The notes: generated by a model not told the origin, from the sequence alone. A stretch of DNA of 64,000 nt from Paraescarpia echinospica (GCA_020002185.1 CM034533.1:68856119-68920118); one strand, 5' to 3'. Counted from the stretch's first letter, positions 1 to 12,126 are shown. Made by a program: numbers and translations.

Positions 1-1263
1 GTTATCCTCATTTACACGTCACACAGGACAGCCACTGCACTTGCACAGGCTCCATATGACGTCATGAGATAATTTTATTGTTACTGTCTGTGGACCCTAT
101 ACTATAATATTACGCCACAGTCATGTTAGTTACATGGTAGATAATGTCATTAGAAGTGTTCCAGTGACACCTGGTTGATCCCTAAAAAAGACAGGTCTAT
201 GCCAAGTTAATGGGCGTCATGTAAACCTACCCCTGGCCTAGGCTAGGGCCTAGGCCGAAGGTTTACCCGGCCCGGACAGGGTCCATGCAACACGACACAT
301 GAACTTGATCAAGCACGGGAACGCCGTTACAGTTAACTGTTTTAACATGTCATGCGAAACATCCACGACTGTTTATACTGTACACTTTGTGTAATCTGGT
401 TTGGACGTTTTGATCTACCCAACATAAATGCAACTAAAAATTGTGGGATTTGTGAAAAAAATTAACCGGGTCTGGACCTGTTTGAAATATCACTGCTCGG
501 TTGTTGTGGTCTATGTCTGACGTTGAGTCTATCATTTACCTCGTTATTAACTACAAACGCATGGATGTCTGTTGCTGAAACGACCACTAACGATACCTAA
601 TATATATGTTTTAGATCGCCCACATGTCAACGGATGTAGTTCATGCAAACAATCACATAAATATGCCGTTATTAACTTTCAAAAAACAGCAAGAACTCAC
701 CACTTCGTCATTCCACGAGCGGACGCGTTTTGTTTTGCCTACCAATCACCAGATGGCTGTACATGTCATCCATCAGTTTCTACACAGGTATTTGGGGCTA
801 AAACTATTTACAATTTGTTAATACAAATGTTTAGAATATAATCAGCATTATTAAAATAATTAATTTGTTGTGATAATAAATATGAAGTTTAGAAACGGAT
901 CAGTTAGTGTCTGGACTCGATTACCCAAACTCCGTAGTGAGGCGCCACCGTTTGTTGCGCTCGCGGGTGCTTGGAATGGTTGGAATCTTTCTTATTCTGG
1001 GCCTGTATTCTTGAAGAAACAGATTTTGTACGTAAGAAGTTGCGCAAATATGGCGGATTGTTTCTTAGTTGCGAAATTTCGCAAGTTAGTATTCTCAAAA
1101 CGAATTTTCGCAACTGAGAAATTCGCAACTTGCGTACATCAATCTCGCGAGGGTTTGCTTGCATTGCAACGGATACGGTCATTAGTTTGCTTAGTCTCGC
1201 TTAACCGACTCTCGCCTGGCTGCGTGACTTCGACAGAACGATAGTCCGGCTTAGTCTGCAGTT
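1..1263. other. intergenic, no gene recognised
   Basis: I see no convincing coding exon here; the short open frames show no family signature. The stretch holds two inverted-repeat structures: a hairpin at 221-266 and a foldback at about 1029-1137 with a perfect 16-bp palindrome at 1069-1084. Both are described under findings. Confidence 0.5.
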
Positions 1264-2080
1264 TTCAATTCCCGGTGGTTTAATGGACGTTTCCCGGAAC
1301 TATGGCACCGTTATAATATTTCTGTATTGGAACTATATCCTATCGTAGCGGCATCGGAGCTGTATGGTCAATATATGGCCAACCATTCTATTTTTGTTCC
1401 TCACCGACAACCAAACCGTGGTGGACTTCATCAATAAACAGTCAGCTAACGACTCTCACCTGGTGCGTGTAATTAGACGCCTGGTTGTCTCTGCTTTGAA
1501 ATTTAATGTTTTTTTCTTTAAATCAAAGCATATTCCAGGAAAGACTGATGTCATTCCTGACAAACTGTCCCGATTTCAGGAGGCCGCAGCTCAACAGATG
1601 GCACCTTGGCTTCAACTGCGGCCAACAGAGATTCCTGCAACATTCTTCCCAGTGATTATGCATCCTTGTCTGATGGTACAAAACATGCATATAAACGGTC
1701 TATCGCCTCTTATGCCGCTTTCAGTCAGAAACATTTCCCCACCTGTTCCGTTTTCCAGCCTCAACAGGTACTTTAGCTACCTTTATAGCAAGCCTCTTTT
1801 CCAAGCCCTATGCTCCAGCTACTCTGTTGACATATATGTCCGCTTTGTCGTATATCCACAAGTTGTCTGATATGCCTGATCCAACTCAGCATTTTGTTAT
1901 AAAGAAACTCTTAGCCGGAGCCCAGAGGCTGGGAGGTAAACCCGACACTCGTCTACCAATTACTCCGACAGACCTGTGTAGGATTGTCGGCGACACACAC
2001 TTTACGGTCTCATCAGCCTATTTACGTTACAGCATGTTTCTCTTGGCATTGTCTTTGACTGGCTTGGCTTGGCCTTGACG
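1264..2080 (+). mobile_element. DIRS/Ngaro-type retrotransposon fragment (RNase H plus start of tyrosine recombinase)
   Basis: The translation from about 1264 resembles the RNase H domain of DIRS-like retrotransposons: an SVLELYPI motif near 1325, then TDNQTVVDFINKQ from 1403 and KHIPGKTDVIPDKLSRFQ near 1530-1577, the usual end of this RNase H type. A frameshift separates the first motif from the second, near 1375. From about 1815 another frame gives ALSYIHKLSDMPDPTQ and LPITPTDLC, which looks like the N-terminal part of a DIRS-type tyrosine recombinase. It stops at about 2078, before the catalytic Arg-His-Arg-Tyr region. The copy lacks gag, the reverse transcriptase core and both ends, so it is a dead fragment. 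The family call rests on remembered motif patterns. Confidence 0.65.
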
Positions 2081-3000
2081 TTAATCCTTCCCTTCGCTTG
2101 CGTTTTGTTTTTGTTATTTCCATTCAAATGCTTCGCTGGCGTTAAGCCTATTATCACCTACGCATCCACATATATCTCAATGGCAGTGCTACATTATGTT
2201 TTGTATAGTAGCTATATTGATTAGTTACCAGGTTCCCTTGAACATTTGTCTACGTTATTGTTTTTGGGGTAAGACCAAATTTACATTTTAGTCATTTTAC
2301 ATAGGCGGCCATTATAACGTTTCCTTCATTTCCTGCAAAATTTGTCTTGCGATTTTCTTGAAAATTTCACAGCATATTTAACCTCCGTTGACACAAGTGC
2401 TATAGAAAACTTGTGAAATTCTCATACCTCATTTTTCAGTAAAATCCACCCAAACCTGACACCCCTCAATTTCGCCCCAATCTGGTGACGGATTTTGAAA
2501 TATTGGTGCGTTCTGCAAAATAGCCACTGTGCGAATATGCGAGCGATTAGCGTATATTTATTGCTATCTTGTGAAAGATCTAAAGCAGTTCTGCCAGTAG
2601 TACATTCAGTATTCACTGGACTAACATGTGCCACGTTAAAAGTGCTCGAAAAAATTCACACATCACACTAAAACGGTATTTTCAAGGGCACTCTTTAACT
2701 GGGTAATGGCGGACGAATCCTTTATGTGGTCTTACCACTGATCTCTATTTATAAATAGAGGTCAGTGGGTCAATCACCGCCAGGAACACGTGAGCACCGT
2801 TAAAACGGTAAAACAGCAAAATATAGCCTCAATTATCAGGCGCCGTGAGGTGGCAGCATTGTCCCATCACAACGGCCTGGATTATAAAAGTACGGCTACC
2901 CTGGCATGCTGGGTAATGTTTGAACAACATCCAGCAGGTTTTAGGAGGGGGTTCACACTTTTGAGAAACGGAATAATCTTAACATAAACATTCAGGGGAT
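2081..3000. other. intergenic, no gene; contains a 34-bp palindrome
   Basis: No coding signal is recognised. The clearest structure is a near-perfect inverted repeat at 2735-2768 with one mismatch, centred on TTTATAAA. The segment at 2941-2971 is homologous to 6378-6408 on the other side of the RTE-type LINE. Confidence 0.5.
2735..2768. repeat. 34-bp near-perfect palindrome
   Basis: The left arm CCACTGATCTCTATTTAT pairs with the right arm ATAAATAGAGGTCAGTGG with a single mismatch. It would form a cruciform or hairpin with no loop. No transposon end or gene is attached to it that I can see. Confidence 0.8.
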
Positions 3001-3018
3001 TCACATCTTCTTCTTCTT

Positions 3019-4012
3019 CTATGTGCCATGTCTGTCACAGGCGTTGTCGATCATGGCCCTCCATACCGCACGGTCGTGTGTAGTTTGTAGCAGTTCTGTT
3101 GTGCTCCTTCCACACCATGTTGAGAGACTATCTATTATTTTTATTCTCTGGCGTCCTCTGGATCTTTTTCCTTCTATCTTTCCTGTTGTTACTATTTGTT
3201 CTAACTTTTTCTTTCTCATGACATGGCCTATAAATCGTGCTTGTTGTGTTCAAACTTTGTTGATGATCTTTCTTTTTGATTTGGCTGTCCTAAGGATGAC
3301 TTCATTGCTTTGCTTTGCAGTCCATGGCACTCGCAGCATTCTTCTTAAGAACCACATTTCAGTGACTTCTGTGTTTTTTTGTGATCTTTTGGTTATTGTC
3401 CAGGATTCACATCCATATAGCAATATGGGCTCTATGTAACATTGCAGTACACGTTTTCTCCCTTCAATTGATATATTTTTATTTGTTAAAATGTTTTTCA
3501 TGTGGTGAAAAGCTGTTTTGGCATGAGCAATTCTTCTCTTTATCTCATCGTTGCATCGACCGTCGGATGTTATTAGTGATCCCAGATAGTTAAACGTTCG
3601 GACTTGCTTCAAAACAGTGCCATATGCTATCACGTTGCATGTTGGAGTGTAATTTTTCTTTGAGAAGACCATGATTTCTGTTTTCTTTTTGTTCATGGAC
3701 AGATCTTTTTTCTCAATTTCCCTTATTACTGTATCTAGCATTTGTTGTAGATCTATTTCGTTCTCAGCAATCAGTACCGTGTCGTCTGCATATTGTAAAT
3801 AATTCATGTTGTATCCCCCTACTTGAATGCCTGACATATCTTCTAATGTGCGTAAGATAATCTCACTGTATAGTGAAAAGAGATCGGGTGATAGGACACA
3901 CCCTTGTCTTACACCACGTTTTATTTCTTGAAATTTACTGATGTCATTTTCTATTCGTATTGCTGCTGTTTGTTCCCAGTACAGATTTCTCTCAGATCTT
4001 TCCCATCAATGT
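3019..4012 (-). pseudogene. RTE-type reverse transcriptase, C-terminal part
   Basis: In the minus frame entered by a second frameshift near 3990, the translation gives GVRQGCVLSPDLFSLYSEI and the catalytic box LQYADDTVLIAEN, followed by the thumb motif FNYLGSLITSDGRC, LYGCESWTI and FLRRMLRVPW. An in-frame TGA at about 3247-3249 interrupts the protein. Beyond it the frame continues with the usual tail, RFIGHVMRKKKLEQ and KRSRGRQR, ending at 3019. The active-site YADD is intact, but the breaks mean this copy cannot make a full protein. Confidence 0.85.
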
Positions 4013-6001
4013 TCAAACTTTCCAGCATTGATATGATTTCTTCATGACGAACTCTGTCAAATGCCTTTGTGTAATCAATAAAACATACAGATCTTTTTGC
4101 ACTTCCAGTGCTCTCTCAATCAGTGTTCGTAGGATGTATATTGCATTACTTGTACCTTTATCCTCTACAAATCCACATTGTTCTTCAGCAATTTCCGGCT
4201 TTATTTTGTTTCTCACTCTGGTCATAATATTTTTAAGCAACATCTTGGTGAAGTGACTCATGAGACTAATTGTACGGTGTAGTTCACATTCAATCGCACC
4301 TGGTTTCTTTGGTATTGCTACAAAAATGGATCTGGATAAATCAGTTGGGATTCGTCCGCTGTCATATATTTTGTTCAAGAAATCTGTTACTATATCAATA
4401 CCAAATTCCTCTAAACACTCAATCATTTCAATGGTAATATTATCTGGTCCAGCAGCTTTTCCCTTTTTTATTGATCTGATGGCTTTTCGAACCTCGTCCT
4501 TCAATATAGGAGGATCATCAAAGTTCTTCTTAATTGATGGTCTTTCACCCCTTTCATCATCGTACAGTTCACCAATATATTCTGACCATCTCTCGAGTAT
4601 TTTGTCTTTGTCCATTATTATGTTTCCTTCTTTAGATTTCAGGCAACCTGTAGCTGAGCATGTTCTTTTCCCTGTGATTTCTCTTATTCTAGCATGCATG
4701 GATTTTGTGTCGTGCTTATTCTTCTGTTCAATTTCTTTGCATTTTTCATTAAGCCATTCCTCTTTCGCTAGATTACATTTGGCCGTTATACCATTGTTCA
4801 TTGCTACATATGCATCATGATTTTGCTTAATTTTCCTCCTTTCATCCATCAACTTTAGAATATCGTCAGTCATCCATTTTTTCTTTGCTTTTCTGCATTG
4901 CCTAGGAATAGTTTCTTCTGCAGCCTGTGTTATTGATTCCTTCATTTGTTCCCAGTGGTCGTCCACATCTTGAATGTCATTCAGAACATTGAAACTGTTT
5001 TGTACTGCTACATTGAATTTCTCTTTGATCGCTGAATCTGATTTTAGTATATTCATATCTAGTTTCAGGTTCCTTGTTGCTCTTTTCCTTTTCTTCAGTT
5101 TCAATCGGAACTTGGCTCGCACTGGCACATGGTCGGAATCGCAGTCTGCCCCGGGAAAGGTTTTTGCCACCAGTAGGGCATTTCTAAATCTTTTACTGAC
5201 CAGGATATAATCAATTTGGTTCCGTGTACGGTCTCCTGGACTTTTCCAAGTCCAAAGTCTTCTTGGGTGTTGTTGGAACCAGGTGTTTCCTACAATCATG
5301 TCATGAGATTTTGCCCACTCTATTAGTTTATCTCCTCTCTCATTTCTGCTCCCCAGGCCATATGGTCCAACTATGTCTTCGCATCTTCCCTCACCAACTT
5401 TAGCATTAAAGTCTCCCATAACTATTACAATCTCCTGTGATTTGCAATGTGATTTTGCTAATTCAAGATCATTATAAAATGTCTCGTGCTCTTCATCAGA
5501 TTTGTCTGCGGTTGGTGCGTACACTTGTATGATGTTAATGTTAAATGGTTTGCCATTGATTTTCACCAAGAGGATGCGATCCGATATGGTCCAGTATCCT
5601 AGTAAGCATTTTGCTCTTTCTTCATCCAACATAATTCCAACTCCTCTTTCATGTTTATCGCCTCCTGAGTAAATTATTGTGTTATTATCTGATGTCATCA
5701 GTCCTGCCCCTGTCCATCTAACTTCACACATTCCCATTATATTTATCCCCAATCTTGTCGCTTCTTGTTTGATGTTTTCTAGTTTTCCTTTCTGATATAG
5801 AGTTCTTACATTCCATGCAATATTCAAAATCTCTCTGTTGCACACAGTAGCTGGATGACGATCTGGCGTCACCTGTCGCACATGACTATCCCTACCGAGC
5901 GAGGTGGTCCTGTCAGAACAACCGTTCACGCTGTTAACGTTATCTTCTGTGGTTTTGTGGGTCATGATTGTCTTGGGAAAGATACAGCAGTGGTTTCCCA
6001 T
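4013..6001 (-). pseudogene. RTE-type endonuclease/reverse transcriptase, N-terminal part
   Basis: This 662-codon open frame starts with an endonuclease domain: WNVRTLYQKGKLE, MGMCEVRWTG, QVYAPTADK, VMGDFNAKVG and the C-terminal SDHVPVRAKF, which together make the catalytic Asn, Glu, Asp and His set of the exonuclease-endonuclease-phosphatase fold. The reverse transcriptase follows, with KGKAAGPDNITIEM and CGFVEDKGTSNAIYILR. After DLYVLLI (about 4090) the frame is lost, so the sequence that should carry the first catalytic aspartate (the FIDY region) lies in another frame. The last roughly 20 residues are therefore frameshift product. It would supply the target-nicking and first part of the cDNA-synthesis activity in an intact element. 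Confidence 0.85.
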
Positions 6002-6345
6002 TGCCTTCTTCCGGTTTTTGATTTGTTTTACTCCAAAGAACAGTAGCTCGTACTGAGCTGTGCTCGCCGTCGTTGTCCATACAACTGGATCTTCCGCCGC
6101 CGGAACTGAGGGGACATGATGTCCATCACATCCTCTGCTTTGCTATTTGCCCCATAGCTGGAACATGATTTGTGAGGGTCGGGACGTGTCCAAACACTGG
6201 CGGGCCCTGCACCCTGCACATATCGGGCTCATGCTGCTCTGCCAAGGTTTTTCGTGGCTGGACCACGAGATCCCATGCAGGTTTGGCCTGGAGCCGCAAG
6301 GTGTCCAGTTACCATATGGTGTCGCAAGGAGGCACTGCATAAGTC

Positions 6346-7285
6346 TTGATTGAGGAGAGGCATCTTAAAGATCAAATTTGAGGAGGGCCTTCACATTTTG
6401 GAGAAAGGGGTTCACGTGAACCCTGTGAACTCCCCTGGCTACGGGGCCTACCTAAACATCTTCTTTTTCAATAAAAAGTAATTTTGAAATCAGTCTTATT
6501 GCTACGTTTTGGATCTAGCTTATACGTACAAAAGTGATACTCAAGGTCTGCTCGTTAACCATACATTGATTTTCATCAGCAAAGGGAAGCTAGTTTATTT
6601 AGATATTTCTTAATTCCAATGCTTTGTTTCTCATGCACAGTGTAGGTGTGCATAATTTAACATGCATCCGATGTTGAGAAAAACAATGATCAAAGACCAT
6701 TCGCCTGGCTGTGTACGTCAAAGTTCGTTGTGTTTACAACAAACGATAGCCCGTTATCAGTCATTCGGATTTAACACATTTATTCACCTGTTAATTGTAT
6801 TAATATTTGAATTGTGTGTGCCATTAGACATTTGAACTGAGTAATATCCAGTTTTAAGTTGGATATGAGTCACGAATATACTATTGTTTGGGCCGAATTC
6901 ACCAGATCGAAGTTGTGTGCCGATTTCACCAGACAACGGGACATCGTACTCGGGGGTCGAAGTCACCAGAGTTATGGGCTAAATTCGCCATGTAATTAAC
7001 TTCAGACTGTTTCAAACCCGGGGGCAGATAAGTTGTTTCAACACCGGGGCCGAGTTGTCTCCAAACCGGGGCCAAGCTGTCTCGAACTGGGGCGAGGTGT
7101 CTCAGGTCAAGTTGTCTCATAGGCCGAGATGTCCCGGCACCTGCCCGTCTGTCTCGGCCTTGATAATATGTCGGTTATAGGCCAAACCAACCAATCAGAT
7201 GAAGGTTTCAGTGCAACGCAGTATTTCGATTTGGGACACCCAATTCCGGAATTAAGCATGGCGGCTATTCTTGTTCCGGTATGGG
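6346..7285. other. intergenic, degenerate 22-24-bp repeats, no gene
   Basis: No gene is recognised. At about 6990-7140 there is a degenerate tandem array whose unit resembles GTCTCCAAACCGGGGCCAAG, with about six imperfect copies. It yields short open frames that are artefacts of the repeat. Confidence 0.45.
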
Positions 7286-7680
7286 TCATATTCCGATTTG
7301 GTCCGTAACATGTGTTTCTGGAGCCGTTATATCGCGTTTCAAACGATGTAAGATTAATTTATGCCATTTCAATGAGTGACAATGATCTGCTTCATCAGTT
7401 CGTGCCATTCGACGATGTTGAGAGCACGTAGCTTTGTGATGTCCCCGGAACTGCGCAGTTGCAAGCCAACTTTGGCCCACGAAACTCGAAAGCCGTCCCT
7501 GTCCGGCTTGAGGTATTCGTCAATGGCAAGCTGGGCAGGGACGTTCGTTGGCAAACGTAGCACGTGTCCGAACAGTTGCCACCGGGCTTTTCGGGCCAAC
7601 CGGCTGATCGATCGCACTGACATCGACGATATAATAATTCCGTTTCTTAATATAGCGCTCGTTAAGTAAATAAATACCAA
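7286..7680 (-). mobile_element. LINE reverse transcriptase C-terminal remnant
   Basis: On the minus strand the translation includes ARKARWQLFGHVLRLP followed by NVPAQLAIDEYL. This is the conserved region after the thumb of many endonuclease-type LINE reverse transcriptases, where arginine-rich residues precede GHVLR. Nothing of the catalytic core is present. It is a 3' fragment of a LINE different from the RTE copy at 3-6 kb. Confidence 0.5.
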
Positions 7681-7779
7681 TCAAAGCGCTTCGCACAATA
7701 AAATGGCGTGTAGACTAAACGCTAAATTAATTAAATAAGCTAAAATAAAAATAAATTAGGGTATACAAATATTTCAAAC

Positions 7780-8470
7780 AATGAAATTAAAAACCAATAC
7801 TATAAAATCTTGTCTTTTATACGTGGCAGCCAGTGTTTGCATCAAGGCAGGTAGTGCAGGCGAAATATATATGTTTTCAGTTGTTTCCGGAAAGCCGCCA
7901 ATGTCCCAGCAGATCGCACACATTTTGGCAAGCTATTCCACACCTGTGGGCCTGTCACTGCAAAGCTGCCCCGTCCGATAGCTCTTTGACACCGCCACCG
8001 CAAGAAGCGTAGCGTCACTCTCCGATCGCAATGCACATCATGTGCCACATGTGGGCGCGTTGCGCACTACCGCACAGTTGAATAGTCCGGGGCTAAGCCA
8101 TGCAGGTTAACTGTGTAGGTATATATATTGAAGGAGATTCGCATTCTGATCGGCAGCCAATGCAGTGACTGCAGAATCGGTGTGATACGATCTCGCCGTC
8201 TGATGCGGTTGATGAGGCGAGCGACCGAGTTCTGCGCTCGTTGAAGAATTAAGTCGGTTGGTCTGCCCATTGTTCAATCGCAGCATGCACGAGTCTCGCG
8301 TCAGCAGGTGACGAATTCTGCCGATCAGGCGCAGGTGGTAGTAGGCCGAAGATTAGTAGCGGGAGATGAGGCGGTCTAACTGCATGTGTCGGTCGAAGTA
8401 GTAGCCTAGATTCCTCGTTGCATCTGTTGATTGCAAGTTAACTCCAGGTAGTTCCAAGCTGGGACTTCCA
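7780..8470 (-). mobile_element. L2/CR1-like LINE 3' fragment
   Basis: Minus-strand frames show SSAYYHLRLIGRIRHLL (about 8300-8360), LQRAQNSVARLINR (about 8240), LQSLHWLPIRMRISFN (about 8150) and QVWNSLPKCVRSAGTLAAFR (about 7890-7950). These are the thumb and C-terminal motifs of L2/CR1-type reverse transcriptases. The catalytic core is missing and several frame changes and stops are present, so it is a 5'-truncated relic. Confidence 0.75.
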
Positions 8471-9739
8471 TAAACACAAATTATATTATAAGGTTTCTGT
8501 AGTCATCTTCTGTGGGTAATGCACACCGATTATCTGAAGCAAATGACGGCAATGGTATGAGTCCAGTCGGTTTAACCCCGTCTGAGTCAGCCCCCAGGCC
8601 CAGGTGCTCATGTTGTGGGTCGATCAGCACTGTCAGAACGAATGATGATATAGATACTATAGGCGGAGCCGTAACTTCAAACTGATCTGATTCCGCCTGA
8701 ACTAGACTGTCCACAGCTTCCGAAATGCTACATTTGCGAGCTGTTTACGGCGTGCAACATCCTCTGCGTCTCCCAGTAGTGAGCTTAGCTTCTTTGTCAT
8801 TCGGTCGGTGTGTCTCTGGACAGATACTCCTTTTGTCGCTCGAATATTTCAGTGCCTAGCGGACAGTTTGGAATTCAGCACCATCTGAACAATCCGACAG
8901 AGGGCTGTATGTTCCACGCGACGGGCTAAATACTCTCTTTGTAGCTGTTTGGTGTAATTATCCCGTTAAACATGTTAAGATACGGAGTTATTTTATGAAT
9001 TATTAAAATATGTAGGTTTCTTTGTTAATAATTGTTAAGTTACCAATTTTACCATGGTATCGATTTTTTTTATATGTTCATTACATTTCGGAACTTCATT
9101 AACTGCGGGTCCCCTTGGAAAATACCTAAACAAGACCAAACAGACTCTGGTACAGTGCATTATTTTGTGATAGTTTTCCCGCTTAACTACGTTTGCGTTT
9201 TAACCTTTTGGAATAATCGGTATGCGCGATTATGCGAGTTGAATTTACTCTGCCGATGCCGAAAGTTGTTTTTGAACGTAAGTACTCCAACTCGGATGTT
9301 GTCATTGTTATCAACACAAGACAACACCACAGGCACAGACACACACGCACACGCACACGCACACGCACACACACACACACACGCACACACTGACACAGCC
9401 ACAGGCCCACACTGCTTACAGTCTACAGGCGTCAACTGTCAGTAGACAACGCTCGACTGTCGCACTGTCTGTCAGAATGTCATTGACATAGTGATCACTG
9501 ACCGAGTCTTGACTTGACTCAGTGACAATCTTGCGTTGACGAATGGTCATTACACGTCAGTTCAGCACAGGTTATGATCGATAGATGTTATAGTTTTATA
9601 CAGGTTCTTTAACATCTACAGGTCCTCTTTTGGCTTCTAGGGAGACTAGGCGAGATGTCTGTTACGCCTGCTCATCAAACTGTATGGTGCACATGTGCTG
9701 ACGAGTTGTTCCATGATAGGGGTGGGGGGCTATGTAGTC
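8471..9739. other. intergenic, no gene; CA-rich microsatellite inside
   Basis: I recognise no gene. A compound (CA)n/(CG)-interrupted microsatellite lies at about 9335-9390. It creates His/Thr- and Val/Cys-rich open frames on both strands that are not genes. Confidence 0.5.
9335..9392. repeat. (CA)n microsatellite with CG interruptions
   Basis: The dinucleotide CA is repeated for about 55 bp, with regular CG steps making an ACACGC hexamer pattern in the first half. Confidence 0.9.
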
Positions 9740-10045
9740 GAGCTTAATTGGGTGGTTTTTCCATCATTTGTCTAATTTTCCCTCAAAGGACTGGACTGAT
9801 GGAGCTTCATCCACAAACTGTGAGAGGCTGTTCCATATGTCCGTGCATCGGTGTACAAATGATTTTTTTATGTTTAACCAACATCGTCCTTTTAATATTT
9901 TTAGATGGTGCCCCTAATGATTCATTATCCCTCAATGTTATACAGTTTGATGACACTGCTGTATCATATTTTTCTGATAAAATGTTATATATTTCAATCA
10001 TGTCTCCTCTGAGGCGACAATATGCCAGAGTTAGAGTAAAGTAAA

Positions 10046-10370
10046 AGGTAAGTTCTTATATAGTGCAGTATCCAGTCCTCAGGAGTGTTCAAAACACTAC
10101 TCCCTGGCAGACCTGTTCAATCGAACACCATCTTGACTTCTCTGGGAAGCATTCAGCCATGCTGCAATTAATGTGCGAAGACTATTTGTACACATATAAC
10201 CATCACTGTCTCTAGCCAGGTAATCATTCATACAGCTGAGTAAACTGAAGCAATGTAGACTGTAGAGTAAACAAACTTGCCCAAGGTTCGACACTGCCGC
10301 ACAGGATTTGAACTCGCATTCTCTCAGTCAAGAGTCCGGAGCTCTTACCGCTGCACTACTGCGCTCCACA
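10046..10370 (-). mobile_element. tRNA-derived SINE, full-length copy
   Basis: On the minus strand the element starts near 10368 with a tRNA-like head containing an A-box-like TAGTGCAGCGG and a B-box-like GAGTTCAAATCC. A body follows that is shared with copies at 27067 and 32206. It ends with GTCCTGAGGACTGGATACTG and a TATATAAGAACTTACC-type tail. It sits inside the CR1-like LINE. Imperfect flanking repeats, CCAACTTTG and CTAACTCTG on the minus strand, may be the target-site duplication. Confidence 0.8.
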
Positions 10371-10916
10371 AAGTTGGTAATTTCAGTCTTTGTGGACGTT
10401 CATTATATTCAAGATCTTTGAAACCGGGATTTAATTTGGTTGCTGTATGCTGAACATTTTTAACAGCTGTAATATGTTTCATTAAGAACAGAGTCAAAAG
10501 TGCAACGAATTATCCCCATCATTAAATTGGCTTTATTAATTTTTCTGACATATGTGCCTCGGAGTTAAATGATGAGTCAAAAGTGACCCCAATGTCTTTC
10601 ACCTTGTCCATACTTGCCAGCATCATATGATTAGTGTGTAGCTGTCATTTCTTATGGTTGATGATCCTATTCTCATATGGCTGTATTTACCTGGGTGGAA
10701 TTTTAAGAGAGATTCGTATGTCCAATATTCTGGGTAAGATCTTGTTGAAGCCTTGTTCAAACCTCTTCGGTGTAATTTGGATGGAAGAGCTTCATATCAT
10801 CCGCAAACAGGAATATTTCGGAGCTCTTTATAACATCAGGTAAGTCATTGATCAATATAACAAAAAGGAGGGGGGCTAATCATCGATCCATATGGTATGC
10901 TGCTGATGACATCATG

Positions 10917-11240
10917 CTAATGTGAAAATGAATTATTGACCCTAACACGTCTTCTATGGGCCAGCAGAGCTGCAACCCAACTTAGAATGTTTCCTTGAAT
11001 TCCATAGCTCTGGAGTTTCTCTGAAAGTCGTAGATGTGAAACTTTGTCAAATGCTTTCATAAAATCACAGTATACCACATCAGTACATCCACCATTATCT
11101 AATGTCTTAGTCCATGAGTCAAGTACTTTCAGTAATTGAAGAACTATAGACCGACCTTTGATAAAACCAAATTGCTTGTCACTCAACAGGTCATTATCTT
11201 TCTTGTGTTCAGTGATGGTATCTCTGATTATTCCCTCCAT
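10917..11240 (-). pseudogene. CR1-like reverse transcriptase palm fragment
   Basis: This open frame covers the fingers-to-palm part of the LINE reverse transcriptase. It includes KQFGFIKGRSIVLQLL and the block around VVYCDFMKAFDKVSHLRLSE, in which the aspartate before FMKAFD is the first catalytic residue. After NNSFSH it meets a stop, where the family would continue into the GVPQGS motif. In the DNA beyond the stop a degraded version of that motif and the FADD box can still be read at about 10920-10790. Confidence 0.75.
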
Positions 11241-11444
11241 TATTTTCCCTACAATGCTCGTTAGACTGAATGCACTGATTTTTGCTTTCTTTCTTGTGAA
11301 TTGCAGATATATGTTTGCTGTTTTTCAGTCTGTGGGGAGCATGCCTGTTTTCAGTGATGTGTTAAATATGACGGATAGTGAAGTGCTGGTACTCTCTGCC
11401 AATTCATTTAGGGCACAAGGATGGAGGCCATCAGGTCCAGGTGA

Positions 11445-11930
11445 TTAGAATGTCTTTAGCTTCAATGCCACTATCGATGGGTTGATAGTGCAAGATTCAA
11501 TTGTGTTATGACACCTTGTTGGTTCTTCCAGAATGTCACCTTCTGGTTCTCTCATAAATACAGAGGAGAAACGATTTGCCAACCCCTGGGCTTTTTTCAA
11601 GTCTGTCTTTGTCAGATCATCCTTGTCTTTGTTTTTTAATAAGTTGGGTATTCCCGTTCTTGTCTTCATTTTTGCCTGTGCATAATGTGAGAACTTCTTG
11701 GGATTCTGTTTTATTTGATTTATGATATCTTTTTCATATAGTTTCTGTGCCTTTCTTGTCAGTCTCCTGACCTGATTTTGGAGTCTACAAAATTCCCGAT
11801 AAATTTGGGCATCTTTGGAGAGAAGATATTTTTTCCACAACCTGTTTTTTATATTTTGGTTCTGGTTTTCACATCCAATGGATCTGGGTATTTTTTGGCT
11901 CTTTCCGTTATCACCTTCTTTGGTATGCAT
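11445..11930 (-). pseudogene. CR1-like LINE, linker between endonuclease and reverse transcriptase
   Basis: This frame is rich in basic and polar residues: LWKKYLLSKDAQIYREFCRLQNQVRRLTRKA, then PKKFSHYAQAKMKTRTGIPNLL and GLANRFSSVF. It matches the general pattern of the connector before the reverse transcriptase fingers in CR1-type LINEs. It joins the palm fragment downstream and the endonuclease pieces upstream in the same orientation. Confidence 0.7.
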
Positions 11931-12126
11931 TTTTCTTCTGCATCTCTAAGTTTAAAAGTAGATATCTAATTGAGCTTGCACAAATTCCTGTTGATTGGAA
12001 AATTCATCCTCCCAATCAATGTTAGCATGTCTTTCATTTTGGTGTAATCCCCCTTGTCGTATTTATAGACAGTTTTGCTGATTGGTTCATAGACTGGTGT
12101 GCAATTGAGAACCACCTTGATAATAG

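Larger units (their letters stand above)
3008..6345 (-). mobile_element. RTE-type non-LTR retrotransposon, nearly full length, inactivated
   Basis: Read on the minus strand, this has the RTE/BovB layout: a short 5' leader (about 6345-6002), an apurinic-type endonuclease, a reverse transcriptase, a C-terminal tail, and a simple AGA-type 3' tail at 3008-3020. Low-copy decay is visible: two frameshifts inside the reverse transcriptase and one in-frame stop. The leader at about 6000-6345 resembles the leaders found before RTE endonucleases, including the GGGAAACCAC stretch near 5990. The same type of endonuclease is often annotated in genomes as craniofacial development protein 2-like. No intact target-site duplication was identified. 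Confidence 0.85.
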
